The position numbers and the translations under genes were made by a program. From positions 2,285,453-2,349,452 of the forward strand of contig JAAOMT010000009.1 of NCBI GenBank assembly GCA_016748015.1: a stretch of 64,000 nucleotides of DNA, in the 5' to 3' direction. The notes below the pieces were generated by a model that saw only the letters and a program-made list of their open reading frames with translations, did not search any database and was not told the origin of the DNA. Numbering within the stretch: the first letter of the stretch is position 1; the number at the start of each line of letters is the position of its first letter. Below, piece after piece: positions 45,545 to 57,518 of the stretch. Origin of the DNA: Geosiphon pyriformis. Lineage: Eukaryota; Glomeromycota; Glomeromycetes; Archaeosporales; Geosiphonaceae.

Positions 45545-46690
45545 TTGGAAGAAATAAACACAAGACTATGTGACTATTGTTTGATCCCATATGACTTCCA
45601 ATATTGTAATGAGTATAACCTCATTTACAATTCACCACTATGCATAATCTATATGATTCCAGAAAAAAACAAATCAATCAGCAGCTGTGCATCAAAATCG
45701 GAATCAACTTTCAATTCTGATTCAAACTTTAACAATGATGACAATAAAAACAATGGTTCCAGCTCCACTTAAAATGGCAATGAAAATAACAACAATTTGG
45801 ACTTCAATTCAAACCCCAAAACATACATCACACTTCTTGATCTCTCCAAAGAGCAGAAACTCAAATAGTACAGTAACAACAATAAAGATATTATGCCAGA
45901 ATGAGCACATAATACAGATGCCAGGTTTGATCTAAGATATCCAGAGAAAAATGCCATCAAATTAAAACCACATTCATGCATTTGCATTAATCTGAAAATA
46001 GCACTGGAAATTCTAGCAACAATAGTTCAATTAACATCTAAGAGTAGTTTAGCAAAAAAGGGAATTAATATTAGAGGAGGAATAATTAATGCAGAATATG
46101 TAGGAAATATCATTGTAATACTACAAAATGACTTAGAAAAGGCCTACATCATAGAGCCAAATAAAAAAATAGCACAGGCAATATTTCTGTTTTTGGTTAA
46201 AATAGCTAAATTAGTATCAATAGAAAACAGAAAAGAATTAGAAATTACAGCTAAAGAGATACAAAAATTCAGATCAATGGGTAAAATAGATGTACCAGTT
46301 AATTTGGCAGAAGAAAAAATTGTTGACAAGGGAGAAATTATCTCCACCCATTAATCAATTTCTATTCCACCATATGACTGGTATATGGTAATTATAAAAA
46401 GAAAAATGAAGGATCAGATTCAGATTATTGAGACAGAAGCAACACTTTATGAATTAGGAGAAATTGGATTAGTCAATCTACACATACTAGCCAAAAACCA
46501 CAGTCACATCAAAATTTCCATTTACAACAACATAAAAAACATTATTGAAATACCAGAAGGAATTATCATTGGATATTTAACCACTGAAATTGAAGATCAA
46601 CTGCCAAACACCATTCCAGACTTTCCATAATTGTGTAGATATGTAGATATCACATCTCAAACAATATACGGATGAAAAAAATGTTATCTG
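45545..46690 (+). pseudogene. Zinc ribbon, dUTPase and linker of B
   Basis: LCDYCLIPYDFQYCNEYNL is the zinc ribbon. A spacer is followed by dUTPase motifs: DARFDLRYPE (motif 1, Gly now Arg), KSSLAKKGINI (2), GGIINAEYVGN (3, Asp now Asn), PNKKIAQAIFL (4) and KEIQKFRSMG (5, Gly residues lost). The linker at 46385-46630 (KIGLVNLHI-type) is open. The dUTPase is structurally recognisable but probably inactive. Confidence 0.82.
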
Positions 46691-48115
46691 CTCCAACCAG
46701 AACAATTGAAACAGATAAACTTAAGAAATTTAGACCTACTACAATATATGCAATTTAAGATGTTACTTAACAACTTCAACAACATATTTGCAAGCAAAAA
46801 TGAATTTGGAAGAACTGATATAATTCAGCATCAAATTAAGACTGAAGATGCAATACCAATTAAACAAAGAGCATACAGAGTACTACCAGCCAGCCATGAG
46901 ATTATTCATCAAGAAATCAATTGAATACTTGACAACAGGCTAATTTAGTTATCTATGAGCTCATAGTCATCACCAGTAGTACTAGTCTGTAAAAAAAATA
47001 GGAAAATCCACTTTTGTGTGGATTATTAGAAACTAAATAGAATAACAAAAAGTAATAGCTACCCAACACCAAAGATCCAAGAGCTGTTTGACACTTTCGG
47101 AGGAAAGAAATAGTTCTCAACTTTAGACTTAAACAGTGATTACTGACAAGTAGCCATGAAACCAGAAGATAAAAAGAAAACAACTTTTACAACACAAGAA
47201 GAGAATTTTGAATTTGAGGTTATGCTATTTGGCTTGATGAATGCTCCAGCCACATTCCAATGGCTTATGGAAATTGTCTATACCAGATTGCTATAGAAAT
47301 CAGTAGTCATATACTTGAATAACACCAATGTGTTCTCAAAAACATTTGACAATTATTTGCATTATCTTCAACAAGTATTTGAAAGACTCAGATAAGCAGA
47401 ATTGAAATTAAATGCAAACAAGTGCTTCTTTGACAAAACAGAACTTAAGTTTTTGGGACATGTTGTAAGCAAAAATAGTATCAAAACAGATTCAGATAAG
47501 ATTGAGATTATTAAGAACTTTCCAGTACCAAATAATCTTACAAAATTAAGAGTATTTTTGGAATTTGCTGAATATTACTGCCACTTTATCAAAGACTTTT
47601 TTAAAATAGCTCAATCACTACATCAATTACAAACAAAAAACACAAAATATGAATGGACAAAAACTCAGCAAAAAGCTTTTAATACATTAAAAAGAAAGCT
47701 TATTCAAGCTCTAGTATTGATCTATTCAGATCATAGTAAACCATTCATAATTACAACAAACACATCCAGTCAAGCATTGGGAGTAGTATTATTTCAGAAA
47801 AGACCAGATGGATAAGAACATTCAATAACTTATGCCAGTAAAAGCTTAAGTCCAGCTGAAAAGAACTATAGAACTCCAGCACTAGAACACTTAGCTATCT
47901 ATTGGACTGTCATCAAATGGAAAGAATACTTGAGTCAAAAGTTTGATGTGTACACTGATCATAAAGAATTGACTTCAATTTAAAAGCAAGAATTTGAAGA
48001 TGATTACCATGCCAGATAAAAAATAGAACTTTTACTATTTAATTATACAGTACATTACAAAAAAGGAAAAAAAACCAGAAATGCTGACAGATTGTCACAA
48101 ATAAAACAAATCTAA
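46691..48115 (+). pseudogene. Reverse transcriptase - RNase H of B
   Basis: NLRNLDLLQYMQFKMLLNNF starts the RT. FSTLDLNSDY (family DSGYW), LFGLMNAPATFQ, YLNNTNVFS at the catalytic box (both Asp now Asn) and KFLGHVVSKNSIKTD follow. The stretch 47402-47815 is open. RNase H reads FIITTNTSSQALGVVLFQ and YTDHKELTSI, ending ADRLSQIKQI plus stop at 48113-48115. Inactive by its YxDD box. Confidence 0.87.
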
Positions 48116-48145
48116 AAACATTTTAACACAAAAATATAACAAAAA

Positions 48146-49527
48146 ATGAATATACAAAAATACCAACAACTCCAACATTATATAAATACTCAATTGTTCA
48201 AGAAGAAATTATCTCAAAAAAAACAAAACAACATAAAACAACAATTAAAATATTTTATTAACCATCAAAATATACTTTACTGGAAGAACAAAAGAAATTC
48301 AAATCAACCAACTAGAGTAATTACAGAATCAGACAAAGAAACAATATTATTCAACATGCACTCAGATCCAATGACAGGACATTTTCACAAAGAAGCAACT
48401 ATAAAAAGAACCAGAAAAAGATACTATTGGTCATCTATGTATCCAGATATTATTCAATATGTTCAAAATTGTGATGTTTATCAGAAAAGAGGAGGAATAA
48501 AATCCAGTAAACTATTAAGACCAATCAAAGTGGGACAACTATTTAATTGTATTGGAATTGACTTAGTTGGACCATTAACCATAACCAGCAGAGGCAACAG
48601 ATATATTGCAGTCGCCATAGACTATCTCACAAAATGGCCAAAAACAAAAACCATTTAAAGAGCAAATGCAGAATCTGTTGCCAAATTCATTCATCAAGAT
48701 TTGATTTGTCAACATGAATGTCCAAAAGAACTATTATCAGATCAAGGAACTTACTTTGTGAATAAAACATTGACAGAATTAAGTCAAAAATTTGGAATAA
48801 AAAGACTATTATCATCACCATACCATTCACAAACAAATAGGTTAGTTGAAAGATTTAACAAAACACTGTGTAAAACAATAGCCAAGATCAGCCAAAAAAA
48901 CCAGAACAAATGGAATTTGTTTATACCATCAGTATTATTTGTTTACAGAACAATAGAACAAGACACTACACAAGCAACACTATTTAAATTAGTATATGGT
49001 AGAACAACAACATTACCAGTTGAGATAGAAGTTAGAACATATTTAACAGAACCAATAACAGAAGAAAATTTTCAAAAAACATTGCTAAGAAGAACATATG
49101 ACTTAATGAAAACACTAGAAAACAAACAGCAAAAAGCAGTTGATAACATTTAAAAGTCACAAAAAAAACAAAAAAAAAGACATGATAATTAACTAATAAA
49201 TAAACCAGTTGAATTCAGAATTGGAGACAAAGTACTTCTACATTGTACCAAAGCAGAAAAACAATGAAGTGGAAAATTTGACCCCAAATAGAACAGACCA
49301 TTTTACATAGAAAAATTCTAGGAAATAGAGCTTATAAATTAAGATGGAATAACAAAATCTTAGCCAAAACAGTACATAGTGATTGACTAAAACCATATTA
49401 CTATATAGTGTTGCCATTCACCAGTAATATTCCACAATTAGAAGTACAAAGAATACTAGTCCAACCAGATAAGATTTTACGAGATCTGGAACCAATCATA
49501 ATAATTGAACCAAACACATCAAATTGA
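48146..49527 (+). pseudogene. Integrase of B
   Basis: ATG at 48146 (MNIQKYQQLQHYINTQL), 33 nt after the RNase H stop. Open to 48658, one TAA, then open 48701-49153. Zinc module MHSDPMTGHFHKEA ... CDVYQKR has one Cys changed. IGIDLVGPLTITSRGNRY, LLSDQGTYFVN and LVERFNKTL keep all three catalytic acids, so this is the best catalytic core among family-B integrases here. The C-terminal part (49154-49527) is broken by stops. It ends NTSN plus stop. Confidence 0.88.
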
Positions 49528-49579
49528 ACAACCAAAAGAGTATATAAAGACATAGTATATATGACAAAAGCAACAAAAA

Positions 49580-50220
49580 AAAATAGAAATACTAGATTAT
49601 ATTTACACTTTAGCTCAATAATTGTTTCAGGCTTTAAGTCAACAGCAAGTAAACATGGAAATTATTATCAATAACCAAACAATCTGTTATCAAAACACCA
49701 AACAAAAAGGGAAAAAACCACCATATCAGCAATCATAGAAACAATTAATAAACTGGTCAGATAAAATAATAAAAAAAGTAAAGAACACTTTTGGAAAGAT
49801 AACCATTACAGTTCCAACAAAAGAACTGGTAAAAGAAAATTAGAACAAATAAATAGACCAACTTCCAATACTATACTGCTACTATCAATTGGAACAAAAA
49901 GTAGATATTCAAAAGTTATATCTTGACAAATCCAAAATAATTTTCAATCAAGAGATAGTCTGAAACATTGAAGACATTATTAAAAAGAAAACAAACTTAA
50001 CACTACACATTAGGACCATTTATTAACTACACATTATATTTCAAAACTACCCAGAAGTATTATTATACTCTAACATAAAAACAATAACCATCAACCAATA
50101 GAGAAGAATAAACAACTTACAAATTGAAGAAATAAAGAATAAGATGAAACAGATACTACTGAAAAAAGAAGTATTCAATATAATTCAAAATAAGAATTTC
50201 AACAGAGCTCAATATTAAAA
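49580..50220 (+). pseudogene. ORF3 of B
   Basis: DYIYTLAQ then LFQALSQQQVNMEIIINNQT resembles E's DNIYSLTQQFFQLIQHQE. The C-terminus LQIEEIKNKMKQILLKKEV then NFNRAQY plus stop at about 50216 corresponds to E's QFEELQTQITQVILE...DEAQY. Several stops and frame changes. It lies between the integrase and the purine tract before the 3' LTR. Confidence 0.5.
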
Positions 50221-50231
50221 AAAGGAGATAA

Positions 50232-50824
50232 TATTACTCATAAAAAAAAACAGATATAGAAAATAGTAAACCAATAGGAAAGTAGTAGTTAGCATGTGAG
50301 CATATTGCTCAGCAATGTGGAGCAATGTTAGAAAATTAGGGCACATTGCTCAGCAATGTGAGCATTGTTCAAGAAATCATAGCACATTGCTTGGGAATAT
50401 GAGTGATCTTATAGAACATCAATTATGTATATATAGTAGTAGCATTAAAAGGAGAAAAAAGAAACCTCTCAGTTTAGATTTGATCTAAACAACCTTCCAC
50501 ATCACAAATATTAATAAATAATTATTCAATTATCTCAAATCTACTTCCCATTATCAACACTTCATGTTGATAGTAATTGATACTTAACCATACTGAAACA
50601 ATAGCTCTTGATTATGGCTATTGATAGAATATTAACATTTATTGCCTTGGCCCATTTTTTTATTTTTTTTATTTTTTATTATTATTTTTGTTTACTAATT
50701 TATGGAGAATTAAGTGCTGAATTATTGATGTCAAGGATAGCTTGGTAAAAAACCCCAAAGAAAGAGTATAATAATGAGAATTTAAGAATAGCTTACTAAA
50801 AGAGCATCTCTGCCAGATTACTGG
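50232..50824 (+). repeat. 3' LTR of B, left part
   Basis: Starts tattactcat (decayed tgttactcat) after aaaaaaaggagataa. The 5' part carries inverted repeats, among them cacattgctcagcaatgtg at 50342-50360. TATA-like tatatata is at 50428-50435. It is cut by C at attactgg. Confidence 0.88.
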
Positions 50825-51793
50825 TGTTACCAGTAGAATTTTAGCTATTAATTAGCATGAAATTACCCTTATAATTCCTATAATTAATTAGTATATTAAT
50901 ATCATTTCAAATTATCATTTATTATTTAATCAATTATTACATATCACGATTCAATTAAAATAATCTAATTAGTATAACAGAAAGTATGATGATCAAATTA
51001 CACAATACTCTGAACTTTGTAACATTCTAAAATTCGCCGAAATTTACAGAAATTCGCCGAAATTATGAATAGTTTACCCAAATTAATCAATAGTTCAGTG
51101 AAATAACTTGTAATTCATCAAAATGTATCTTTAGTTTGCCGAAATTTGAGCAAAGAGAAAAAGTGCAAGTTCATAGACTAGTACTACAACAAGTTGTATA
51201 AAAGAAGAGCTTTTCTCTTCAAGAAAATGTATCTTACTTTAGATTTATCACTTAGAACCATTCCTACACACACAAAAAGAAATAAATATCAAATAATTCG
51301 AAAAACCAAATTCTTTAATTATTGCACTTGGAAAATCCTCAAAACCCAACTAACGTTTTGAAATTGATTAGCTACCAATTTCAGTAAACTATTAGTGACT
51401 CCAGGCCTGGATAGAAAACGTTTCCCTTGATAAAATCCTATTTTTTTACATTTTTTTTATTTTTCTTTTCTTTTCTTATTAAAATTATTAGGATAGTCTA
51501 CAAACAAGATTCCTGTAGAAGAGTTGACTTTCACAGCAAAGTAACTACACATTTTTAGTAAGCTTCCAGATGAGCAATTCCTGGGAAAGAGTTGATATTA
51601 CTACAACGTAACTACATAAAGTAACTGGCAAGGAATTGGCCATTCTACTTATAAGCCCAATAGTTCAAATTATAGAAGATAATTTGAAGATAAATTCAGT
51701 TATTGGAGGTTTAACTACTTCCTGAAAACGTGAATTCACAGCAAATCAACATTAACAACATTAAAAAAAAGAGACCAAAAACCCCCAGTAACA
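50825..51793 (+). repeat. 5' LTR of C
   Basis: 969 bases with perfect termini tgttac and gtaaca. Two CGCCGAA units lie at 51031-51064. TATAAAAG is at 51197-51204, preceded by the inverted repeat tacaac-aa-gttgta, and aataaa is at 51281-51286. Confidence 0.95.
51183..51204 (+). promoter_or_regulatory. Putative LTR core promoter of C
   Basis: TATAAAAG directly follows the inverted repeat tacaac-aa-gttgta. The same block recurs in the 3' LTR (TATAAAAG at 60335-60342) and, mutated, in A and F. A U3/R promoter is expected here, but no transcription start can be read from sequence. Confidence 0.45.
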
Positions 51794-51839
51794 TTTGGTG
51801 CTCTTCTACGGAAATAACACAGCAACAACAAACTTCAAA

Positions 51840-53680
51840 ATGGCAATTACACCAGACACAACAACTCTAGAGTATTATCAATCAATTTATACCCATTGCA
51901 AGCAGAGATTCAACATCCCAGACGGAATTGAAATTGTTGAAAGAACACTCTACCAATACATTGAAAACTGTATCAACAATTATCTTCTTAGAAATTACAA
52001 TATTTTAAAAGTGAGAAGCAACCTCTACAATAATTTAGTACACTATTCATGATTGGAAACTGAAAACCTTAACAGTGAAACACTTGCCACCTACTTTCAA
52101 GAACTTAATTACAACATTATCAAGTATTGCAAAGAAAAATACCCAGTACAGTCTAAATACTCTTTTGACTTTGAATCAAAAACAGAAACAGGCAACAAAG
52201 GCAAAAAAAAGTGAAACAACACTCAAAAACTGCTTCAAACACTCCAATACTACCAAAGACAACTGTCACACACTTGCAAACACCTGAACAAGGAACCAGT
52301 GTCAAATTACCACTTTCTATCACATCATTTCCAATTTCACTTGTTTGACCACAAACACCAAATTCACTACTTAACTATTTTTCCAGACCAGAAGATTTTC
52401 AGTCATCTAAAAATTCTACTCAACAGCAGAAACCTATATTAACAAGCACCAATATTATTGAATACTTGCAAGAAAACAAAAGTGATCATTCAGAAAATTT
52501 GGAAAGTAAAAAAACTGAATCAAAACAAGGAGAAGTCACAGAAAATGAAGAGGAAATGGCAACTGCTTATATTGCAAAGATTCCAGAATTCACAGGTGAA
52601 GATAATGATACCAGTCCTCAAGAATGGCTTGACAAAATTCAAAAAGCAGAAGATGCAAATGGTTGGATTACAGCAAGAATGCTTAAAGCAATTCTCTACT
52701 TTCTCCAAAGAACAGCAGGAGAATGGTTTGAAAATTTAGAAGAACTATTTGAAAACTGGCAAACATTCAAAGATGTTTTTCTACAACAATTTACCAACAA
52801 CAATACCTCTATCACTCTCAGAAACCGCTTTTGCAATATCAAACAAAAAACATCTAAAACTGTTATGATCTATCTTGAAAGATTTAAACTTCTCAAACAA
52901 ATCTGACAATTAAAAACCAATGACTACTATTCTGATGCTCAAATTCTGGATCAGTTTATAGCAGGGTTAAAAGACAAACTGATTAAAAAAGTCTGTTTAC
53001 ATGCTCCAGCAGACTTAGCAACTGTTATTAAACATGCAAAGAATTATGAAATTGCTATAAAAGAAGCAAACCACACCAAACTTGTTAACTTGGCTATTGG
53101 AGAAACCAGCTCAGCAGCTGAAAAAAAGATAAACCAACTCACAAAAAAAATTGAAAGCTATTTTACAAACCAACAACAACAGCAGCAACAACCCCAAAAA
53201 TATCAACCACTATAGTGACACAATCAAAACAACTTTGGACCACTATCCAACAACCAACCTCAAAATTGTCACTATTGTGGAATTCCAGGACACTGGAAAC
53301 AAGATTGCAGGAAACTACAAAGAAACCAACAAAACAGGAGTAATCAATATTACTCTTTATCACAACAATCTTATTACCAACCCCCACCACCAACTTATTA
53401 TTTACTAAGATCACAAATTCAAAACAGCTATTATCAACCAGTTCCACAACCAATTCAACAACAATATCAACAACCTTTACCAATTCAGCAATTTTAGACA
53501 CCACTCACTCAACAATATCAAATACTAGCAAGAAGATTGGTTCAACATAACCAATTCACATTCCAAAATCAATTGCAGAGTAACAACAACAGAATCAATC
53601 CAAATAACCAGTTGGTTCCCCGAAATTCTGGTCAGCAAAGACCCAATTACTATCACACTCAACCCAGTTATCTTACAATA
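51840..53680 (+). pseudogene. Gag of C
   Basis: ATG at 51840 opens MAITPDTTTLEYYQSIYTHC. One TGA at 52051 falls at a CGA-derived position, where A has CAA. An A8 run at 52203-52210 shifts the frame. The capsid-like part at 52556-52906 (ATAYIAKIPEFTGEDNDTSP) is open. The knuckle CHYCGIPGHWKQDC at 53267-53308 is a perfect CX2CX4HX4C. A Gln/Asn/Pro/Tyr-rich tail leads to the protease in the same frame. Confidence 0.88.
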
Positions 53681-54290
53681 CCAGAGGAATCGGATTTTCA
53701 ACAAACTGCATTTTCTGAAGGTGAAGTTGCAGTACCAAGATCAAACCCTTTTAACCACACCATTCCACCAGCTCAAATTGCCCAAAATGCCAATCTGTCA
53801 GATATATTTCCATTTGAATTTGAAGCAAATGAATTACCATTTCTGCTTAGTAATGCAGCAGTCAATGAACAGAAAACAATTACTGCTATGTACACAGAAG
53901 CTACAGTGAAAGAAAAACCCATTTGCTTAATCTTAGATAGTGGATTGGCTGAAAGTATTATCACTTACCAGCTGATGTAACAACTCAAACAAAATGTAGA
54001 CAGACCAGCTCAAACAGTTATTGTCACAGTTAATGATATGAAAAAGACTCCAGTAGGAGAAATTAATGATTTTCCCTTTACAATTGATGGAATCACCATT
54101 CTAGTTAAAGTTCTTGTTATGAATGCACCCCAATACCAAGCTCTAGTTGGAAATGATTGGCTTTTCAAGGCCAATGCAAACCTGAACTGGAAAACTCAAG
54201 AACTTAAAATTTCATACCAAGGACAATATACCATAGTATCTGCAACTTGTAGTATCTTTAACAAACAATCAGAAAAAGCTCCAGTATTTG
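53681..54290 (+). pseudogene. Retropepsin-like protease of C
   Basis: IPEESDFQQTAFSEGEVAVP precedes the domain. LILDSGLAESIITYQL retains the catalytic DSG, although LAES replaces SAGS. One TAA at 53978 follows (QLM then QLKQN). VGEINDFPFTIDGITI and YQALVGNDWLFKANA complete the fold. Same frame as Gag and RT. Confidence 0.87.
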
Positions 54291-55002
54291 AATTTGAAGA
54301 AGAGAAGAAAATGCCACTCACTGAAACCTACATGGCTCTTGGATCACCATCCAATTGGGCTGAGGAAACAGAACAAGAGATTTTTGAAGAATCAAGAAGA
54401 TAGAAGAAAGTTAGATATTCCACACCAGAACCATGAAAAGAACCACCATACATTCCACTAAAATGCAAAGATTGCAAAAAGAAGCTTTTATTTATGAGAG
54501 CCTGTATTTCCCCAGAAGAGGAATATGAAACTCGTACTTGCTACTTCTACAAGACATACCATAGAGAATTATTTAGATCCTTAAAGAGAAATGGAAAATG
54601 GGACAAAACTCCTTGTCTTACTTGTGGAGAAAGGCTACCAGAAGAATGCAATTGGATTGATGTAGTAATGAGATGAGGAATATGTGATCAAACCTGTCAA
54701 TATGCTCTATTAATTTCGGAAAAAGTCAAAAGAAAAACACTATTTGATGCAGCATACAACAGTGCTCTCAATAAACTTTACCACTACCCTCATGATACTG
54801 AAATAATTTTTGACTTAGCAATAGCATTGATTAATAGAGCCACCCAAGAAGATGTCCACCAAATAAAAGAAGCTGAATACATTGAGTATACCATAGAATT
54901 AGCTGGATTTGATTATAAAGATGAAGTAGAAACCTACCACCAAATTGCAAGCCACACATATCCAACCAAAGAAGCTCAAATTCAATGATTAGAGCAAATG
55001 AA
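54291..55002 (+). pseudogene. Cys-rich module of C
   Basis: PLKCKDCKKKLLFMRACIS, TCYFYKTYHRELF (family CYFCKACH), KTPCLTCGERLPEECNW and GICDQTCQYALLIS, then an acidic helical stretch (EIIFDLAIALINRA). Stops at 54401, 54436, 54674 and 54988 fall mostly at Trp-like positions. The module occupies the protease-dUTPase interval as in all the other copies that reach it. Confidence 0.67.
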
Positions 55003-56026
55003 CATTCAGTTGTGTAAAGAATGTATTATGCCTTGTAATGACCAATAATGTTTAGAATGTTATGTTCTTAGCATTTCTCTGCCAGATGAGAATGATGAAA
55101 ATGAAATCGAATTTAGAGTATTTGAACTAGTAAAAAAACTACCAACCACCCCTATCTATTTTCTTAAAAAGCAACCACCTCTACAACTTAAATATTTTGA
55201 CAACCATGGCCAAGGAATCAGACCAGAAAAAGCACACGAAATTGATGCTGGATATGACCTAAGATACCCAGGAAAAGATACTTTGGTTTTCCAACCAAAG
55301 TCCTTAACAAAAATCAATTTCAAAATTGCTCTTGAAATTCCACCAAGAGCAATGATTCAAATTGCCTTCAGATTATTATTGACAAGCAAAGGAATCAATA
55401 TTAGAGAAGGAGTTATAGATGCAGGATACACTGGAGACATTACTATCATGTTACAGAATAAGACAGACAAACCATTCAAAATTGAACATGCTGAAAAAAT
55501 TGTTCAAGCAATTTACTTATCCTTAATCAATATTTCGGGTTTACAATCAGTAAACAACAGAGAACAATTGGGAAAAAGTGAAAGAGGAACTCAAGATTTT
55601 GGTTCAACTGGATGATTTACAGTTCCAGTAAACATAGCTCTTAATACACAAAATAAATCTCACCAGATTCTTCAACTTTTCCAGCCAATTACTATTTCAC
55701 CTTTTGAAAAACATCACGAAATTTACACTTGCTCAAAACCCACCACTACACAACAAATCTTTGAATCCAATAAACAAATCTGTTTGAAGCATAAAATCTC
55801 AATTCCAAATGTTTATATTTCCAAAGGAATGAAAAAATTTTGAGTTACATTTTACAACTCCAATAATTACTCTATTGTCTTATTAAACAAACTGGAGATT
55901 GGAATCATACACAGCAATATTTTTCAAGATGAAAACCCTCAAATTGTCTTTAATTTCATCGAAATTGTAAAGCACACTCTATTCCCAAATCCAAATATCA
56001 TTCTCACTACTGAAAACTACCACTTT
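55003..56026 (+). pseudogene. Zinc ribbon, dUTPase and linker of C
   Basis: NIQLCKECIMPCND is the ribbon. dUTPase: DAGYDLRYPG (motif 1), FRLLLTSKGINI (2, family SRSSLTKRGI), EGVIDAGYTGD (3), HAEKIVQAIYL (4) and ERGTQDFGSTG (5, GQGFG now TQDFG). The linker reads SIPNVYISKGMKKF and LLNKLEIGIIHSN. Most of 55283-55615 is open. Motif 2 has lost the usual Ser-Ser, so activity is doubtful. Confidence 0.85.
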
Positions 56027-57460
56027 TTGGAAGAAAAACTCTCTCAAATCAACATGAATCCCTTAGAACCTCAACAACAAAGACAATTGAAACAATTGAT
56101 AGCTGAATTTGCAGATATATTTGCAAAAGACAACAATAACCTAGGAAAAACGGATATGGTTCAAAATCAGATCCATACAGAAGATGCTCCACCAAAACAT
56201 CAGCAAGCTTACAAAGTGCCACCTGCCAGCCACCAATTCATCAGAGAAGAAGTTCAGAGAATGCTCAATAACGGATTGATTCAACCATCAAGAAGTCTTT
56301 GGGCCTCACCAGTAGTCCTTATTAAAAAGAAAAATGGAAAAATCAGATTTTGTGTTAACTATCGCCAAGTAAACAGTGTGACTATTGGAGATGCCTACTC
56401 TCTTTTAAGAATTGATGACATGCTAGATGCTCTAGAAAAAGCCAAGTTCTTCTCAACTTTAGACTTGGAAAGTGGATACTGGCAAGTCGAAATGGATTCA
56501 AAAGACTGATCCAAAACAGCATTTACCACTTAGGGAGGAAACTATAAGTTCAATGTTATGCCTTTTGGACTCTGCAATGCACCAGCAACATTTCAGCAAC
56601 TTATGAATGTTGTATATAAAGGGCTCTTGTGGCAATCAGTAGTTGTCTATCTTGATAACACTGATGTATACTCACCAAGCTTTGAGACTTATCTTATCCA
56701 CCTGTGAAAAGTTTTTCAATGATTACGGAAAGCAGGATTGAAGTTAAACATTGAAAAATGTCACTTTGGAAAAACAAGCTTAATCTTTCTTGGACACATT
56801 GTTAGCAAAGATGAAGTCAAACCAAATTCAGGAACAATCAGTGCTGTCAAAAACTTTCAAACCTCCAGAAATACCACAGAACTAAGAGGATTTGTAGGAT
56901 TAGCCTCTTACTATCGAAAATTCATCAAAGAATTCTCAGAAATTGCCAAACCACTCAATTATCTCACCAATAAAAATGTGCCATACAAATAGACTGAAAA
57001 ACAACAAAAAACATTTGAAACCCTCAAAACAAAGCTAACAACAGCCCCAGTTCTTGCTTATTCAGACTTCAACAAATGATTTCAACTAGCCACTGATGCT
57101 TCACACATAACATTCAGTGCCATCTTATCACAAGTAAATGAAAATGGGCAAGAACAAGTTATTGCTTATACTAGTAGAACACTCAAACCAGCAGAACTAA
57201 AATATGGCTCAACTGAATTAGAAGCTGCCACAGTTATTTGGGCTCTTAAACATTTTCAACAATATCTGAAAAATGGAAAAGAATTTGACATAATAATAGA
57301 CAACATTGGCCTCAAATGGCTTAATAAAAAGAAAACTGAACAAAGTGCCAAACAGTCTCGATGGAATAACTTTCTAGTAAACTACAAATATATTGTATAC
57401 CACAAACCAAAAAAACTACATACCAATGTTGATAGCCTCTCAAGAATAAGACAAGATTAA
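56027..57460 (+). pseudogene. Reverse transcriptase - RNase H of C
   Basis: Open 56027-56509: NPLEPQQQRQLKQLIAEF, LPASHQ-type PPASHQFIREEVQRM, KKKNGKIRFCVNYRQVN, FSTLDLESGYWQVEMD. Then MPFGLCNAPATFQQL and YLDNTDVYS at the catalytic box (second Asp now Asn), IFLGHIVSKDEVKPN. RNase H: LATDASHITFSAILSQ, TELEAATVIWALKHF, DNIGLKWLNKKKTEQ, ending SLSRIRQD plus stop at 57458-57460. About seven stops. Confidence 0.9.
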
Positions 57461-57518
57461 TACCAACAACAAATTCCACCACAACTTACCAATCTACCAA
57501 CAAAATAACCAAACAAGA

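Noticed and set aside
51031-51064. Heat-shock elements in the CGCCGAA units
   Set aside because: The spacing is TTC-N3-GAA, whereas the heat-shock core needs TTC-N2-GAA.
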